DNA of 25,000 nucleotides from Muribaculaceae bacterium (lineage in GTDB: Bacteria; Bacteroidota; Bacteroidia; Bacteroidales; Muribaculaceae): contig VSPG01000029.1 in assembly GCA_009775265.1 (NCBI GenBank), positions 1-25,000 of the forward strand. The letters are read 5' to 3'. Position numbers and translations under genes: made by a program. The notes under the pieces are model-generated. The model was not told the origin of the DNA. It saw only the letters and a program-made list of their open reading frames with translations, and did no database searches. Positions 1-7,225 of the stretch are shown here, piece after piece. Positions within the stretch are counted from its first letter, which is position 1, and every line of letters begins with the position of its first letter.

Positions 1-84
1 AATATAGGTAATATTAATGGAATCATCATAAATATAGCTGAATTTATAAATCTTCCCCATCTGCTCTATTATATTCATTATCAT
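1..84 (-). CDS. Partial hypothetical protein (5' end only)
   Basis: On the minus strand an ATG at 84-82 (with a second in-frame ATG at 78-76) opens a frame of 28 codons that reaches the window edge without a stop. The visible peptide begins MIMNIIEQMGKIYKFSYIYD and looks like a soluble N-terminus with no signal peptide. It begins 17 nt after the stop of the upstream minus-strand gene, so the two are probably cotranscribed. The stretch is AT-rich like its neighbour and unlike the rest of the window, which suggests both were acquired together. The family cannot be recognised from this fragment. Confidence 0.45.
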   Translation of the reverse strand, partial: MIMNIIEQMGKIYKFSYIYDDSINITYI

Positions 85-100
85 AAAACATAGATATTTA

Positions 101-496
101 TTACTTGCCGTAAAAATCAGAAATCATAAACCACACCGACTTCTTGGAGCATAATTCTATCATATATTCCATGAACATTGTCATTAACTCATTTTTGAGA
201 TTCTCAGTTGGATTTTCAATATCTTCAGCCATATACTTCTCCAACATTATAGGCCACAGTTTTTCCCGTAACAACGTTGTGTCGGATAATTCTGCTGGCA
301 GTTGATAGTAAATGGCTTGATAACGCTTATTATTTACGCTAATTTCGTATGATATGTCTTCATCATCGGGTATCAAGTCATTGCCCAATGACATATATTT
401 GGGATTCTTACCAAACTGACGACATAGTTTATTAAATCTGATTTGAATTGAGCGCACATCCACATAATTAGCATCACATAGCATTATTCGACACAC
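101..496 (-). CDS. Hypothetical protein, probably truncated or frameshifted at its 5' end
   Basis: This is a 131-codon frame starting at GTG 496 (the first ATG is at 484) and ending in TAA at 101. The product is soluble and acidic, with no signal peptide or membrane segment. I do not recognise the family. The central part, with DDEDISYEISVNNKRYQAIYY, reads like a genuine folded domain. The frame stays open upstream of the GTG back to 562, still protein-like (GIVNLYIATNGDKV), but contains no ATG there. A promoter-like site and an ATG in another frame lie further upstream at 641-648 and 633. The simplest reading is a gene that has lost its original start through a nonsense mutation and a frameshift. 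It is AT-rich compared with the rest of the window, suggesting horizontal origin. Confidence 0.5.
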   Translation of the reverse strand: MCRIMLCDANYVDVRSIQIRFNKLCRQFGKNPKYMSLGNDLIPDDEDISYEISVNNKRYQAIYYQLPAELSDTTLLREKLWPIMLEKYMAEDIENPTENLKNELMTMFMEYMIELCSKKSVWFMISDFYGK

Positions 497-531
497 TTTG
501 TCACCATTTGTTGCGATATAAAGATTTACTA

Positions 532-633
532 TGCCATCCCTTGTGCTATTTTTGAAAGTTTCTCAGGTTTTCAATTCACAAGATAAGCATAACGCCTCTT
601 ATTATCTATGTCTTGGAAAGGGTTGCCCCTCAT
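532..633 (-). pseudogene. Orphan 5' end of the broken hypothetical gene
   Basis: An ATG at 633 opens MRGNPFQDIDNKRRYAYLVN and is stopped by TGA at 573-571. The same frame then continues for 13 codons (KPEKLSKIAQGMA) to TAG at 531. The downstream gene continues in a different frame. Because a promoter sits just upstream and the downstream frame is open without a start, this is most simply the original N-terminus of the same gene, now separated by a stop and a frame change. Not proven, because no homologue is available for alignment. Confidence 0.35.
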
Positions 634-640
634 CCGTTTG

Positions 641-674
641 CAAAATTACAAAAAAGCTTTGATAATCCACTCAA
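641..674 (-). promoter_or_regulatory. Bacteroidetes-type promoter (minus strand)
   Basis: The minus strand reads TAATTTTG at 648-641, matching the -7 consensus TAnnTTTG, with TTG at 674-672, a spacer of 23 nt (usual 19-21). Only 7 nt separate the -7 box from the ATG at 633, so the transcript would be nearly leaderless. Confidence 0.45.
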
Positions 675-739
675 CACAGGCATATAATAATATCCGTCCC
701 TTTGATTTACAATCGTAATTCATTTTAAGCCTAATATGC

Positions 740-803
740 AAAAAGAGTCGCAGCTACGCAGCTCGGCCTTTATGGCGCGACGTAAAACCACGGGCTGCGA
801 CTC
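740..803 (-). terminator. Perfect 10-bp inverted repeat with U-tract on the minus strand
   Basis: GAGTCGCAGC at 745-754 is the exact reverse complement of GCTGCGACTC at 794-803, with a 39-nt loop. Read on the minus strand the stem is followed by TTTTT (744-740), the shape of an intrinsic terminator or the 3' end of a small RNA. The adjoining stretch, about 804-835, can form a second hairpin (GGGAC/GTCCC). No minus-strand gene lies upstream to be terminated. Nothing else recognisable is seen in 675-887. Confidence 0.35.
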
Positions 804-887
804 CGGGACCGGCGGGGGCAGAACCCTCGTCCCCAATAATGTTAAACACTCCCGTGATTATGGTAGGTGTGCGCGATGGCTAATGCG

Positions 888-895
888 TAATTTTG
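888..895 (+). promoter_or_regulatory. -7 promoter element of the alpha/beta hydrolase
   Basis: TAATTTTG matches TAnnTTTG and sits 26 nt before the ATG at 922. No clear TTG lies about 20 nt upstream. Its position inside the longer open frame (from 736) argues that translation starts at 922. Confidence 0.5.
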
Positions 896-921
896 CAGCG
901 TACGGACAGAACTTGTTTATC

Positions 922-1998
922 ATGAATACAAAAACCATCGCCACTGCGGCACTGACCGCACTGGCCATAACCGCAAACTCCCAAAACATGAGCAACACTA
1001 ACACTGACGCGTCCCTGGCTCCGCAAGAGCAGCTGCAGCTCACGCAGAAATGGGACAAGACTTTTCCGCAAAGCGACAAGGTGGCCCACCGCAAGGTGAC
1101 TTTCGCAAACCGCTACGGCATCACTCTCGCCGCCGACATGTACACTCCTAAGGAAGCCGACGGGCAGTTGCCGGCCGTAGCTGTCAGCGGGCCTTTCGGG
1201 GCCGTGAAAGAACAGGCAAGCGGACTCTACGCGCAGCAGCTTGCCGAGCGAGGCTTCATCACCCTTGCTTTCGACCCGTCCTTTACCGGCGAAAGCGGCG
1301 GAATGCCACGCCGCGTGGCCTCGCCCGACATCAACACCGAGGACTTTTCGGCGGCCGTGGACTTTCTCTCGGTGCACCCCGGGGTGGACGAGGCGCGCAT
1401 AGGCCTTCTCGGAATCTGCGGCTGGGGCGGGTTCGCCATAAACGCCGCTGCAAACGACACCAGGATAAAGGCCGCCGTCGCGTCCACCATGTACGACATG
1501 TGCCGCGCCACGTCAAACGGCTATTACGATGCCGACGACAGCGCCGACGCACGCTACAAGGCAAAGGAGGCCATGAACGCACGGCGCACGGAAGACTACC
1601 GCAACGGCTCGTACGAACGCGCGGGCGGCGTGGCGGACCCGCTGCCCGACGATGCACCGCAGTTCGTAAAGGAATACCATGCCTACTACAAAACCCCTCG
1701 CGGCTACCATGCGCGCTCAGGCAACTCCAACGACGGGTGGAACGCCACGTCGCCGCTGCCGTTTATAAACTTCCCGCTGCTTTACCGCGCGGGAGAAATA
1801 CGCAATGCCGTGATGATAGTGCATGGAGAAAACGCACATTCACGCTATTTCGGTGAAGACGCTTTCAGGAAACTGCATGGCGACAACAAGGAACTGCTCA
1901 TCGTGCCCGGCGCCGACCACTGCGACCTGTACGACAACCTCGACAAAATTCCGTTCGACAGCATCGCCGTGTTCTTCGACACGTGGATGAAACCATAA
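922..1998 (+). CDS. Secreted alpha/beta hydrolase with Cys nucleophile (YcjY/dienelactone hydrolase-like)
   Basis: This 358-residue protein begins with a Sec signal peptide (MNTKTIATAALTALAITANS), so it acts in the periplasm or beyond. The nucleophile elbow is GICGWGG with Cys166 in place of the usual Ser. That is typical of the dienelactone-hydrolase/YcjY-like branch of the alpha/beta hydrolases. A C-terminal GADH motif supplies the probable catalytic His333, and the segment HGENAHSRYF occupies the usual acid-loop region. The substrate is unknown; an ester or thioester is the family expectation. The frame is open from 736, but the region before 922 carries a promoter element and an inverted repeat and is not protein-like, so the start is placed at 922. 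The gene stands alone and is convergent to the foldase operon, with only 22 nt between the stops. Confidence 0.85.
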   Translation: MNTKTIATAALTALAITANSQNMSNTNTDASLAPQEQLQLTQKWDKTFPQSDKVAHRKVTFANRYGITLAADMYTPKEADGQLPAVAVSGPFGAVKEQASGLYAQQLAERGFITLAFDPSFTGESGGMPRRVASPDINTEDFSAAVDFLSVHPGVDEARIGLLGICGWGGFAINAAANDTRIKAAVASTMYDMCRATSNGYYDADDSADARYKAKEAMNARRTEDYRNGSYERAGGVADPLPDDAPQFVKEYHAYYKTPRGYHARSGNSNDGWNATSPLPFINFPLLYRAGEIRNAVMIVHGENAHSRYFGEDAFRKLHGDNKELLIVPGADHCDLYDNLDKIPFDSIAVFFDTWMKP

Positions 1999-2020
1999 AG
2001 GCGTAATCTTCGCCAGTCTC

Positions 2021-2890
2021 CTATTGCCCCAAATCGCAATTCAGCTGCAGACGCCCCGACGACAGAGCGCGGTCGAAAAGACGGTTGCGCAACGCCATGT
2101 CATAGGCACGGCGTCGCTCGGCCATAAGACGGCTCTCTATCGCCGGGCGAGCCACTTCCAAAGGCATCACCGATCCCGCCGGCAACACTGCGGAAACCTC
2201 AAGCAGATAGGTGAATCCGCCGAGCGATATGTCGAGGTTGCGATGGCTGCGCACATAATCCGACGGCTTTGCGCCGAAGTCGTAAGGAATGCGCCCTTCC
2301 ACCTGCTCCCAGTCTATCCACTTGTCGCGGAAATAATCGTAGTGTATGGCCGCCCCGAGCACAGCTTTTTCAAGTCCGTCTATGTCGTCGGGCTTCGTGG
2401 AGCGGTACAGCCGCCTTATCTGCGCCAATTCCGCAGCATCGTCGGGCAGTTTTACATACACGCCTTTGATGAGCGGCCGTTCAAGCACGAAATCGGCACT
2501 GTGGCGCCCGTAATAATCGTTAACCAGCGAGTCTGAAAACACAATGCTGCCGGCATCGGAAGCGAACATGCGGTCGCGGTAGCCGCGCATGATAAGGTCG
2601 CGGCGGTATTGCGCCACCATCTCCTCTATCGCTTTCATGTCCACGGCCTCGGCTGCGACATCCTCCACAAGGCGGGAGTCAATCCACCCGCGGATGAAAG
2701 CGCGTGCAAAACGCGTGCTGTCGTCGGGCGAAAGGCCGGCAGGCATTGCCGCCGCAAGGTCGGCGTGCGTAAGATTCTCCAGCCCTACGCGCGCAAGAGC
2801 ACCTTCCGCCATGGCGTCGGGACCCGGGCCAGAGCATGCCGCCGCAGCCAAAGCCACGAGCGAAGCCGCTGCCGAACGCACAAGGCTCAT
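2021..2890 (-). CDS. SurA-like periplasmic foldase lipoprotein without an obvious parvulin domain
   Basis: The product has 289 residues. The N-terminus is a lipoprotein-type signal ending AAAACSG with candidate lipidated Cys19; the lipobox is weak. The next 100 residues (LTHADLAAAMPAGLSPDDST, then FIRGWIDSRLVEDVAAE) resemble the chaperone segment of SurA/PpiD-type peptidyl-prolyl isomerases found in Bacteroidales. A canonical parvulin core such as the HIL/GGDLGW motifs is not visible, so it is probably a holdase or partner rather than an isomerase. Its start overlaps the stop of the upstream double-parvulin gene by 4 nt (ATGA), implying translational coupling and a shared job in folding outer-membrane proteins. 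It is the last gene of the hisS operon. Confidence 0.75.
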   Translation of the reverse strand: MSLVRSAAASLVALAAAACSGPGPDAMAEGALARVGLENLTHADLAAAMPAGLSPDDSTRFARAFIRGWIDSRLVEDVAAEAVDMKAIEEMVAQYRRDLIMRGYRDRMFASDAGSIVFSDSLVNDYYGRHSADFVLERPLIKGVYVKLPDDAAELAQIRRLYRSTKPDDIDGLEKAVLGAAIHYDYFRDKWIDWEQVEGRIPYDFGAKPSDYVRSHRNLDISLGGFTYLLEVSAVLPAGSVMPLEVARPAIESRLMAERRRAYDMALRNRLFDRALSSGRLQLNCDLGQ

Positions 2891-4803
2891 TTCAGCTTCT
2901 TAAGTTGCTTTTTGTTGATTTTCACGGGATATTTGGCACGCAATTCCTTGACCCACTCGGCTTCAAGGGCGGCCTGATAATCGGCCACCACGGCGCCGCG
3001 CACATCGGCGGCATTCTCCGGCGCGTCTATCACGCGGCCGGCAAAAGCGGCGTACTGTGTCCATTGTTTGCTTTTCGGCTCAGGGCGTTCGCCGCCGAAT
3101 GCAAGGAAATCGATGACGGGGTTTTCACCCTTTGCGGCGAGCACGCGCTCCACCTTTACCGTGCGGCCGAACATTTTGCTCATGGCCGCCGTGAACGCAT
3201 CGGCGTCGGCGGCATCGAGCGTGGCTGCGTATTCAAGAGCCTCGGCGAGTTTCTCCTCGCTTGCGGCAAAAATCACATAGCTCTTGAAGTGCGGCTGCTC
3301 CCACGTGTATTTCTCGCGGTTGGCGGCAAAGAAAGCGTCCATGCCGTCTTTGTCCTTGGCCGCGCGGTTCCACACTTTGCTGTTGGCAATCTCGAAAAGC
3401 AGGATGCCGTCGCGGTACTCGTTCATGAGATTCCGGTAGTCGGAATTTTCTTCCATGAGCTGCTCGCGTGCTATGTCGAGGGCTGCATCGGAAAGAGCGC
3501 TTTCCACAGCCGTGCGCACGGCATCCATGGTGTGGGAGGCTGTTTCAGGCGAGGTGAGCACGCCGGCCACACGCGGTGCCACGGCGCTTACGGCCGTTTT
3601 GCGGCCGTCTATCTCAAAGGCGGTGAGCCCGGCCATTGCCGGACTGAGCAGAAGCGAATCCAGAGCGCCGTCGGCTGCAACGAGTGCAGCCTGAATCTTT
3701 GCAAGGGTGGCCTCATCGACGCGTCCCTTATGCTCCGCCACTTTGCGGGCCGCATAAGCGCGCTCGGGGGCTCCCGAGCGGTCGTCGCGCGCCATGGCTT
3801 TTTCGATGTCGGGGCGGAGTTCGTCAAGCGACTGTCCGCGACGCGACTCCTGTTTGTAAATCACATGGAAACCGAACGACGTGCGGAACGGCTTCGACAA
3901 TCCGCCGTCGGGCAGCGCAAAAGATATGCTGTCGAACGGCTGCACCATCATTCCGCGGCCGAACCAGCCGAGGTCGCCGCCGCGGCGTCCCGAGCCGGGG
4001 TCTTCGGAATACTGCTTTGCCAGCGATGCAAAATCTGCGCCGGCGGCAGCCACGGCATAAAGCGAATCGATGAGAGCCTGCTCGCGCTCGATCTGCTCCG
4101 TGCTCTTGCCCTGCGTGAGACGCAGTATGTGCGACGCATGCACCTCTCCTTCAGAGGGCTTACGCTCGTCCACACGGATTATGTGCCATCCGAAACCGCT
4201 GTTGACCGGTTCCGATATTCCGCCTACAGGAGTATCGTATGCCGCTTTTTCAAAAGCCCACGGGAAACGCCCGGGGTTGACATTGCCCATCAGTCCGCCG
4301 CGCATCGCAGAAGACTGGTCCATGCTGTAGCGCCGCGCCACATCCTCGAACACGGCCGTGCCGGACAATATGGCCGAACGCAGCGAGTCGATGCGCTGTT
4401 CCGAACCCGGCACCGCAGGCAGCATTATATGGCTGACGCGCACATTGTCGGAATAATGCGAATATGCCTCCGCCACAAGGCTGTCGGCCACCGACGCATC
4501 GCGCAGGTAAGGCCGGGCGAGTTCGTCGCGGTACTGCATGTACTCGGCACGGAAAGTAGCCGTAGTGTCGAGGCCAGCAGCCTCGGCCTCGGCCACTTTG
4601 AGCTTGTAGTCCACGAACATGTCGAGATAGCGCTCAATTGTCAGCGGCTCGAGCTGCTGGCTGTTGTTCTTGTTGTAGAGGTATTGGAATTCGCCCAGCG
4701 TCACGTTCTTGCCGGCGACATTCATAAGCACGGGGTCTTTGGGGGCTCCGAAGCCGCTGAAAGCGCAGAGCAGACCCAAGCCACACATGAGATGCTTTTT
4801 CAT
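2887..4803 (-). CDS. Periplasmic peptidyl-prolyl cis-trans isomerase with two parvulin domains (SurA/PpiD-like)
   Basis: This 638-residue exported protein starts with a signal peptide (MKKHLMCGLGLLCAFSGFGA). Residues 25-115 match the SurA-type N-terminal segment (LGEFQYLYNKNN, then a helical YLDMFVDYKLKVAEAE). Parvulin domain 1 spans about 120-212 (VRVSHIML, RGGLMGNVNPGRF, GFGWHIIRV). Parvulin domain 2 spans about 220-320 (VHASHILRL, GRRGGDLGWFGRG, SFGFHVIY). The C-terminal 300 residues are helical and lysine/glutamate-rich with no motif I recognise. Its role by family is chaperoning and proline isomerisation of outer-membrane proteins in the periplasm. It lies 54 nt downstream of tsaB with no promoter seen between them and overlaps the next foldase gene by 4 nt. 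Confidence 0.92.
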   Translation of the reverse strand: MKKHLMCGLGLLCAFSGFGAPKDPVLMNVAGKNVTLGEFQYLYNKNNSQQLEPLTIERYLDMFVDYKLKVAEAEAAGLDTTATFRAEYMQYRDELARPYLRDASVADSLVAEAYSHYSDNVRVSHIMLPAVPGSEQRIDSLRSAILSGTAVFEDVARRYSMDQSSAMRGGLMGNVNPGRFPWAFEKAAYDTPVGGISEPVNSGFGWHIIRVDERKPSEGEVHASHILRLTQGKSTEQIEREQALIDSLYAVAAAGADFASLAKQYSEDPGSGRRGGDLGWFGRGMMVQPFDSISFALPDGGLSKPFRTSFGFHVIYKQESRRGQSLDELRPDIEKAMARDDRSGAPERAYAARKVAEHKGRVDEATLAKIQAALVAADGALDSLLLSPAMAGLTAFEIDGRKTAVSAVAPRVAGVLTSPETASHTMDAVRTAVESALSDAALDIAREQLMEENSDYRNLMNEYRDGILLFEIANSKVWNRAAKDKDGMDAFFAANREKYTWEQPHFKSYVIFAASEEKLAEALEYAATLDAADADAFTAAMSKMFGRTVKVERVLAAKGENPVIDFLAFGGERPEPKSKQWTQYAAFAGRVIDAPENAADVRGAVVADYQAALEAEWVKELRAKYPVKINKKQLKKLK

Positions 4804-4857
4804 TGCGTATTGTGAGAGGTTTTGTTTTGTGGTAATAACGCGGGTAAAGGCAATTTA

Positions 4858-5556
4858 TTATATCAGCCGCCTGGGCTTTGTGGCCTGAAAATCTTTCAGG
4901 TACTCCGGCACGCTGTAGGCGAGGTCGAGAAACTCGCGGCGCGAATGGCGCAGTTCGGCAAGCGCCACCATGTCCACCGCCAAAGGAACCACGTCGGGCA
5001 CGAACACGGCATTCGGAGCCGAGTCCAGCAGGCCGCGGGCCTTTTCGCTGCCGTTGCCGAAAAACAGCACGGGGCGCCCGGTGTCCAGCATACCGGCATA
5101 ACTGCCTTCGTCCAGAATGTACGGCTGCGGCTCCATCAGCCTGCACAGCCCGAAATCATAGGCGGCCGTGTACACCTCCATGCGCCGCGCGTCGATCATA
5201 GGCACGAAAATGCTTTCGGGGTCTATGTCGAGCGTGGAGAACATCACGCGCGTAGCCATAAGCTCGAGCGTGCCGACGCCGATGAGCGGAATGTCAAGAG
5301 CATACGCCAGCCCCTTGGCCTCGCTCAGGCCGATACGGAGACCCGTGTAGCTGCCCGGACCGAGGCTCACGGCCACCGCGTCGGGACGTATTTCGTGCCC
5401 GGCCGCGAAATCAAGGCAGCCCTTTATGTAGCCGCTGATAAGAGCGGCATGGTTGCGGCCGCCGAAATCCTCGTAATGCGTAAGAATCTGCCCCTCGGCA
5501 GTAAGAGCCGCCGAGCACACGTCGGTCGATGTCTCGATGTTTATTATAACAGCCAT
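4858..5556 (-). CDS. tsaB: tRNA threonylcarbamoyladenosine biosynthesis protein TsaB
   Basis: The 232-residue protein has the ASKHA-fold start IINIETSTDVCSAAL, the NHAA segment at 35-38, and the TsaB signature SLGPGSYTGLRIG at 64-76. Length and motifs match TsaB, the partner of TsaD and TsaE in making t6A37 on ANN-decoding tRNAs in the cytoplasm. It lacks the metal-binding HxxxH of TsaD, which fits TsaB rather than its paralogue. It starts 6 nt after the hisS stop, so the two tRNA-related genes are cotranscribed and probably coupled. Confidence 0.95.
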   Translation of the reverse strand: MAVIINIETSTDVCSAALTAEGQILTHYEDFGGRNHAALISGYIKGCLDFAAGHEIRPDAVAVSLGPGSYTGLRIGLSEAKGLAYALDIPLIGVGTLELMATRVMFSTLDIDPESIFVPMIDARRMEVYTAAYDFGLCRLMEPQPYILDEGSYAGMLDTGRPVLFFGNGSEKARGLLDSAPNAVFVPDVVPLAVDMVALAELRHSRREFLDLAYSVPEYLKDFQATKPRRLI

Positions 5557-5562
5557 GATGCT

Positions 5563-6924
5563 TCAGGAAAGAGCCCCGGCAAGGGCGTCGAGAGCGATGC
5601 GGCTCTGCTCGCCGGTGGCCATGTTTTTAAGTGTGACGCTGCTTTCGGCCAGTTCTTCCTCGCCGATAATGGCCACGTACGGGATGCGGAGCGCGTCGGC
5701 ATAGCCCATCTGTTTTTTCATCTTCGCCGTGTCGGGGTACACCTCGGCCGCGACCCCTTGGGCACGCAGGTCCATGGCCGCACGCAGCGACGCTGCCGCC
5801 TCGGCCGCGCCGAGGTTGAGGAAAATCACGCGGGTGGAGTTCTGCGCTTCGGCAGGGTACAGGTCGAGCGCGTTGAGCACATCGTAGATGCGGTCGGCCC
5901 CGAAACTGATGCCCACGCCCGAAAGACCGGGCATTCCGAACACGCCTGTAAGGTTGTCGTAGCGTCCGCCGCCCGTGATGCTGCCGATGGCCACATCGCG
6001 CGCTTTCACCTCTATGATGGTACCGGTGTAGTAGTTGAGGCCGCGGGCCAGCGACACGTCAAGTTCAAGTTCGGCACGCAGGCCGGTGGCCTTCAACCCG
6101 TCGGTGACCTCGCGCAGCTCCTTCACGCCGAGCGTTCCCGTCGGGTTGGCCGCAAGCAGGGTCTCGAGCGCGCACAGGCGCTCGTCAAGCGTGCCGCCGA
6201 TAGCCAGTATCGGACGCAATGCCTCGATGGCCGCGCAGTCAAGGCCGCGTTCGCCCAGTTCGGCGCACACTGCCTCCATGCCTATCTTGTCGATTTTGTC
6301 TATGGCGGTGGTGATGTCCACAAGCTTGTCCGGGGCGCCTATGTGTTCGGCTATTCCGGCCAGCACCTTGCGGTTGTTGATCTTTATGGTGATGCGTATG
6401 CCGAGGCGGGCGAACACCTCGTCGACAAGATTAAGCAGTTCTATCTCGTTGAGCAGCGAATCGCTGCCCACCACATCGGCATCGCACTGGTAGAACTCGC
6501 GGTAGCGCCCTTTCTGAGGACGGTCGGCACGCCACACCGGCTGTATCTGATAGCGCTTGAACGGCATCTGCAGCTCGGCGCGGTGCTGCACCACGAAGCG
6601 GGCAAACGGCACCGTGAGGTCGTAGCGCAACCCTTTCTCGCTCACCTTGGGCGTCAGCTTCGCTGCCTCGCCGGCCCCGACCATGGCAGGGTCTACGCCG
6701 CGTGTCCAGTCGCCGCTGTTGAGAATCTTGAACAGCAGTTTGTCGCCTTCCTCGCCGTATTTGCCCATGAGCGTAGACAGGTTTTCCATAGCCGGAGTCT
6801 CTATCGGCCGGAAGCCGTAAAGACGGAAAACGCTGCGGATAGTGTCGAAAATATAGTTGCGCCTGGCCATTTCGGCAGCTCCGAAATCGCGTGTGCCCTT
6901 TGGAATTGAGGGTTTCTGTGCCAT
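5563..6924 (-). CDS. hisS: Histidyl-tRNA synthetase
   Basis: The 453-residue class II synthetase charges tRNA-His in the cytoplasm. Visible signatures are the N-terminal IPKGTRDF, the motif 2 region at 122-150 (FKRYQIQPVWRAD, then GRYREFYQCDAD), the HisRS-specific SLARGLNYYTG at 291-301, and motif 3 with GGGRYD at 318-323 and GVGISFGADRI at 336-346. A C-terminal anticodon-binding domain covers roughly 360-453 (KKQMGYADALRIPYVAIIG). It is the first gene of the operon, with a well-formed Bacteroidetes promoter ending 27 nt upstream of the ATG. Nothing appears missing. Confidence 0.97.
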   Translation of the reverse strand: MAQKPSIPKGTRDFGAAEMARRNYIFDTIRSVFRLYGFRPIETPAMENLSTLMGKYGEEGDKLLFKILNSGDWTRGVDPAMVGAGEAAKLTPKVSEKGLRYDLTVPFARFVVQHRAELQMPFKRYQIQPVWRADRPQKGRYREFYQCDADVVGSDSLLNEIELLNLVDEVFARLGIRITIKINNRKVLAGIAEHIGAPDKLVDITTAIDKIDKIGMEAVCAELGERGLDCAAIEALRPILAIGGTLDERLCALETLLAANPTGTLGVKELREVTDGLKATGLRAELELDVSLARGLNYYTGTIIEVKARDVAIGSITGGGRYDNLTGVFGMPGLSGVGISFGADRIYDVLNALDLYPAEAQNSTRVIFLNLGAAEAAASLRAAMDLRAQGVAAEVYPDTAKMKKQMGYADALRIPYVAIIGEEELAESSVTLKNMATGEQSRIALDALAGALS

Positions 6925-6951
6925 TTACTGATAATATTCTGAATTAAAGTG

Positions 6952-6982
6952 CAAATTTAACCATTTTTTCCGTACATGGCAA
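6952..6982 (-). promoter_or_regulatory. hisS operon promoter
   Basis: On the minus strand TAAATTTG (6959-6952) is preceded by TTG (6982-6980) with a 20-nt spacer, an almost ideal Bacteroidetes sigma-factor site. It should drive hisS, tsaB and the two foldase genes. No other promoter of this quality was seen inside the operon. Confidence 0.75.
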
Positions 6983-7075
6983 TTCTGCGCCTACTATTGA
7001 AAAAACATGGACCGCACCAGAGCATATACACACAGAGGAACAATTGTATTTCTCAAAGAAAATCATTTCATAGAC

Positions 7076-7101
7076 TAAACCGCCGCATGCCGGACGGTTT
7101 A
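7076..7101. promoter_or_regulatory. Dyad symmetry upstream of the barrel gene
   Basis: TAAACCG (7076-7082) and CGGTTTA (7095-7101) form a 7-bp perfect dyad with a 12-nt centre, about 40 bp upstream of the -33 box of the beta-barrel gene. It could be an operator or a weak hairpin. The rest of the 6983-7143 interval shows nothing recognisable. Confidence 0.25.
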
Positions 7102-7143
7102 AAGACAAAATCAAATATCAGCCGATAAAAACGGACTTTTTTA

Positions 7144-7174
7144 TTGTTTTTAATGTGTTTTGTTTGTAGTTTTG
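7144..7174 (+). promoter_or_regulatory. Strong promoter of the outer-membrane barrel gene
   Basis: TTG at 7144-7146, a 20-nt spacer and TAGTTTTG at 7167-7174 match TTG-N20-TAnnTTTG. Transcription should begin near 7180, which excludes the TTG at 7160 as a start codon and points to the one at 7226. Confidence 0.75.
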
Positions 7175-7225
7175 CATGCACACCCCAATCGTACACATAA
7201 AAAGTCAATTTACACATACAACATT

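Noticed and set aside
2836..4815. 659-codon plus-strand open frame opposite the foldase gene
   Set aside because: Antisense shadow in GC-rich DNA; the product is His/Arg/Cys-rich with no domain, while the minus strand has clear parvulin domains.
4822..6909. 695-codon plus-strand open frame opposite tsaB and hisS
   Set aside because: Antisense shadow; the minus strand encodes two unmistakable housekeeping proteins.
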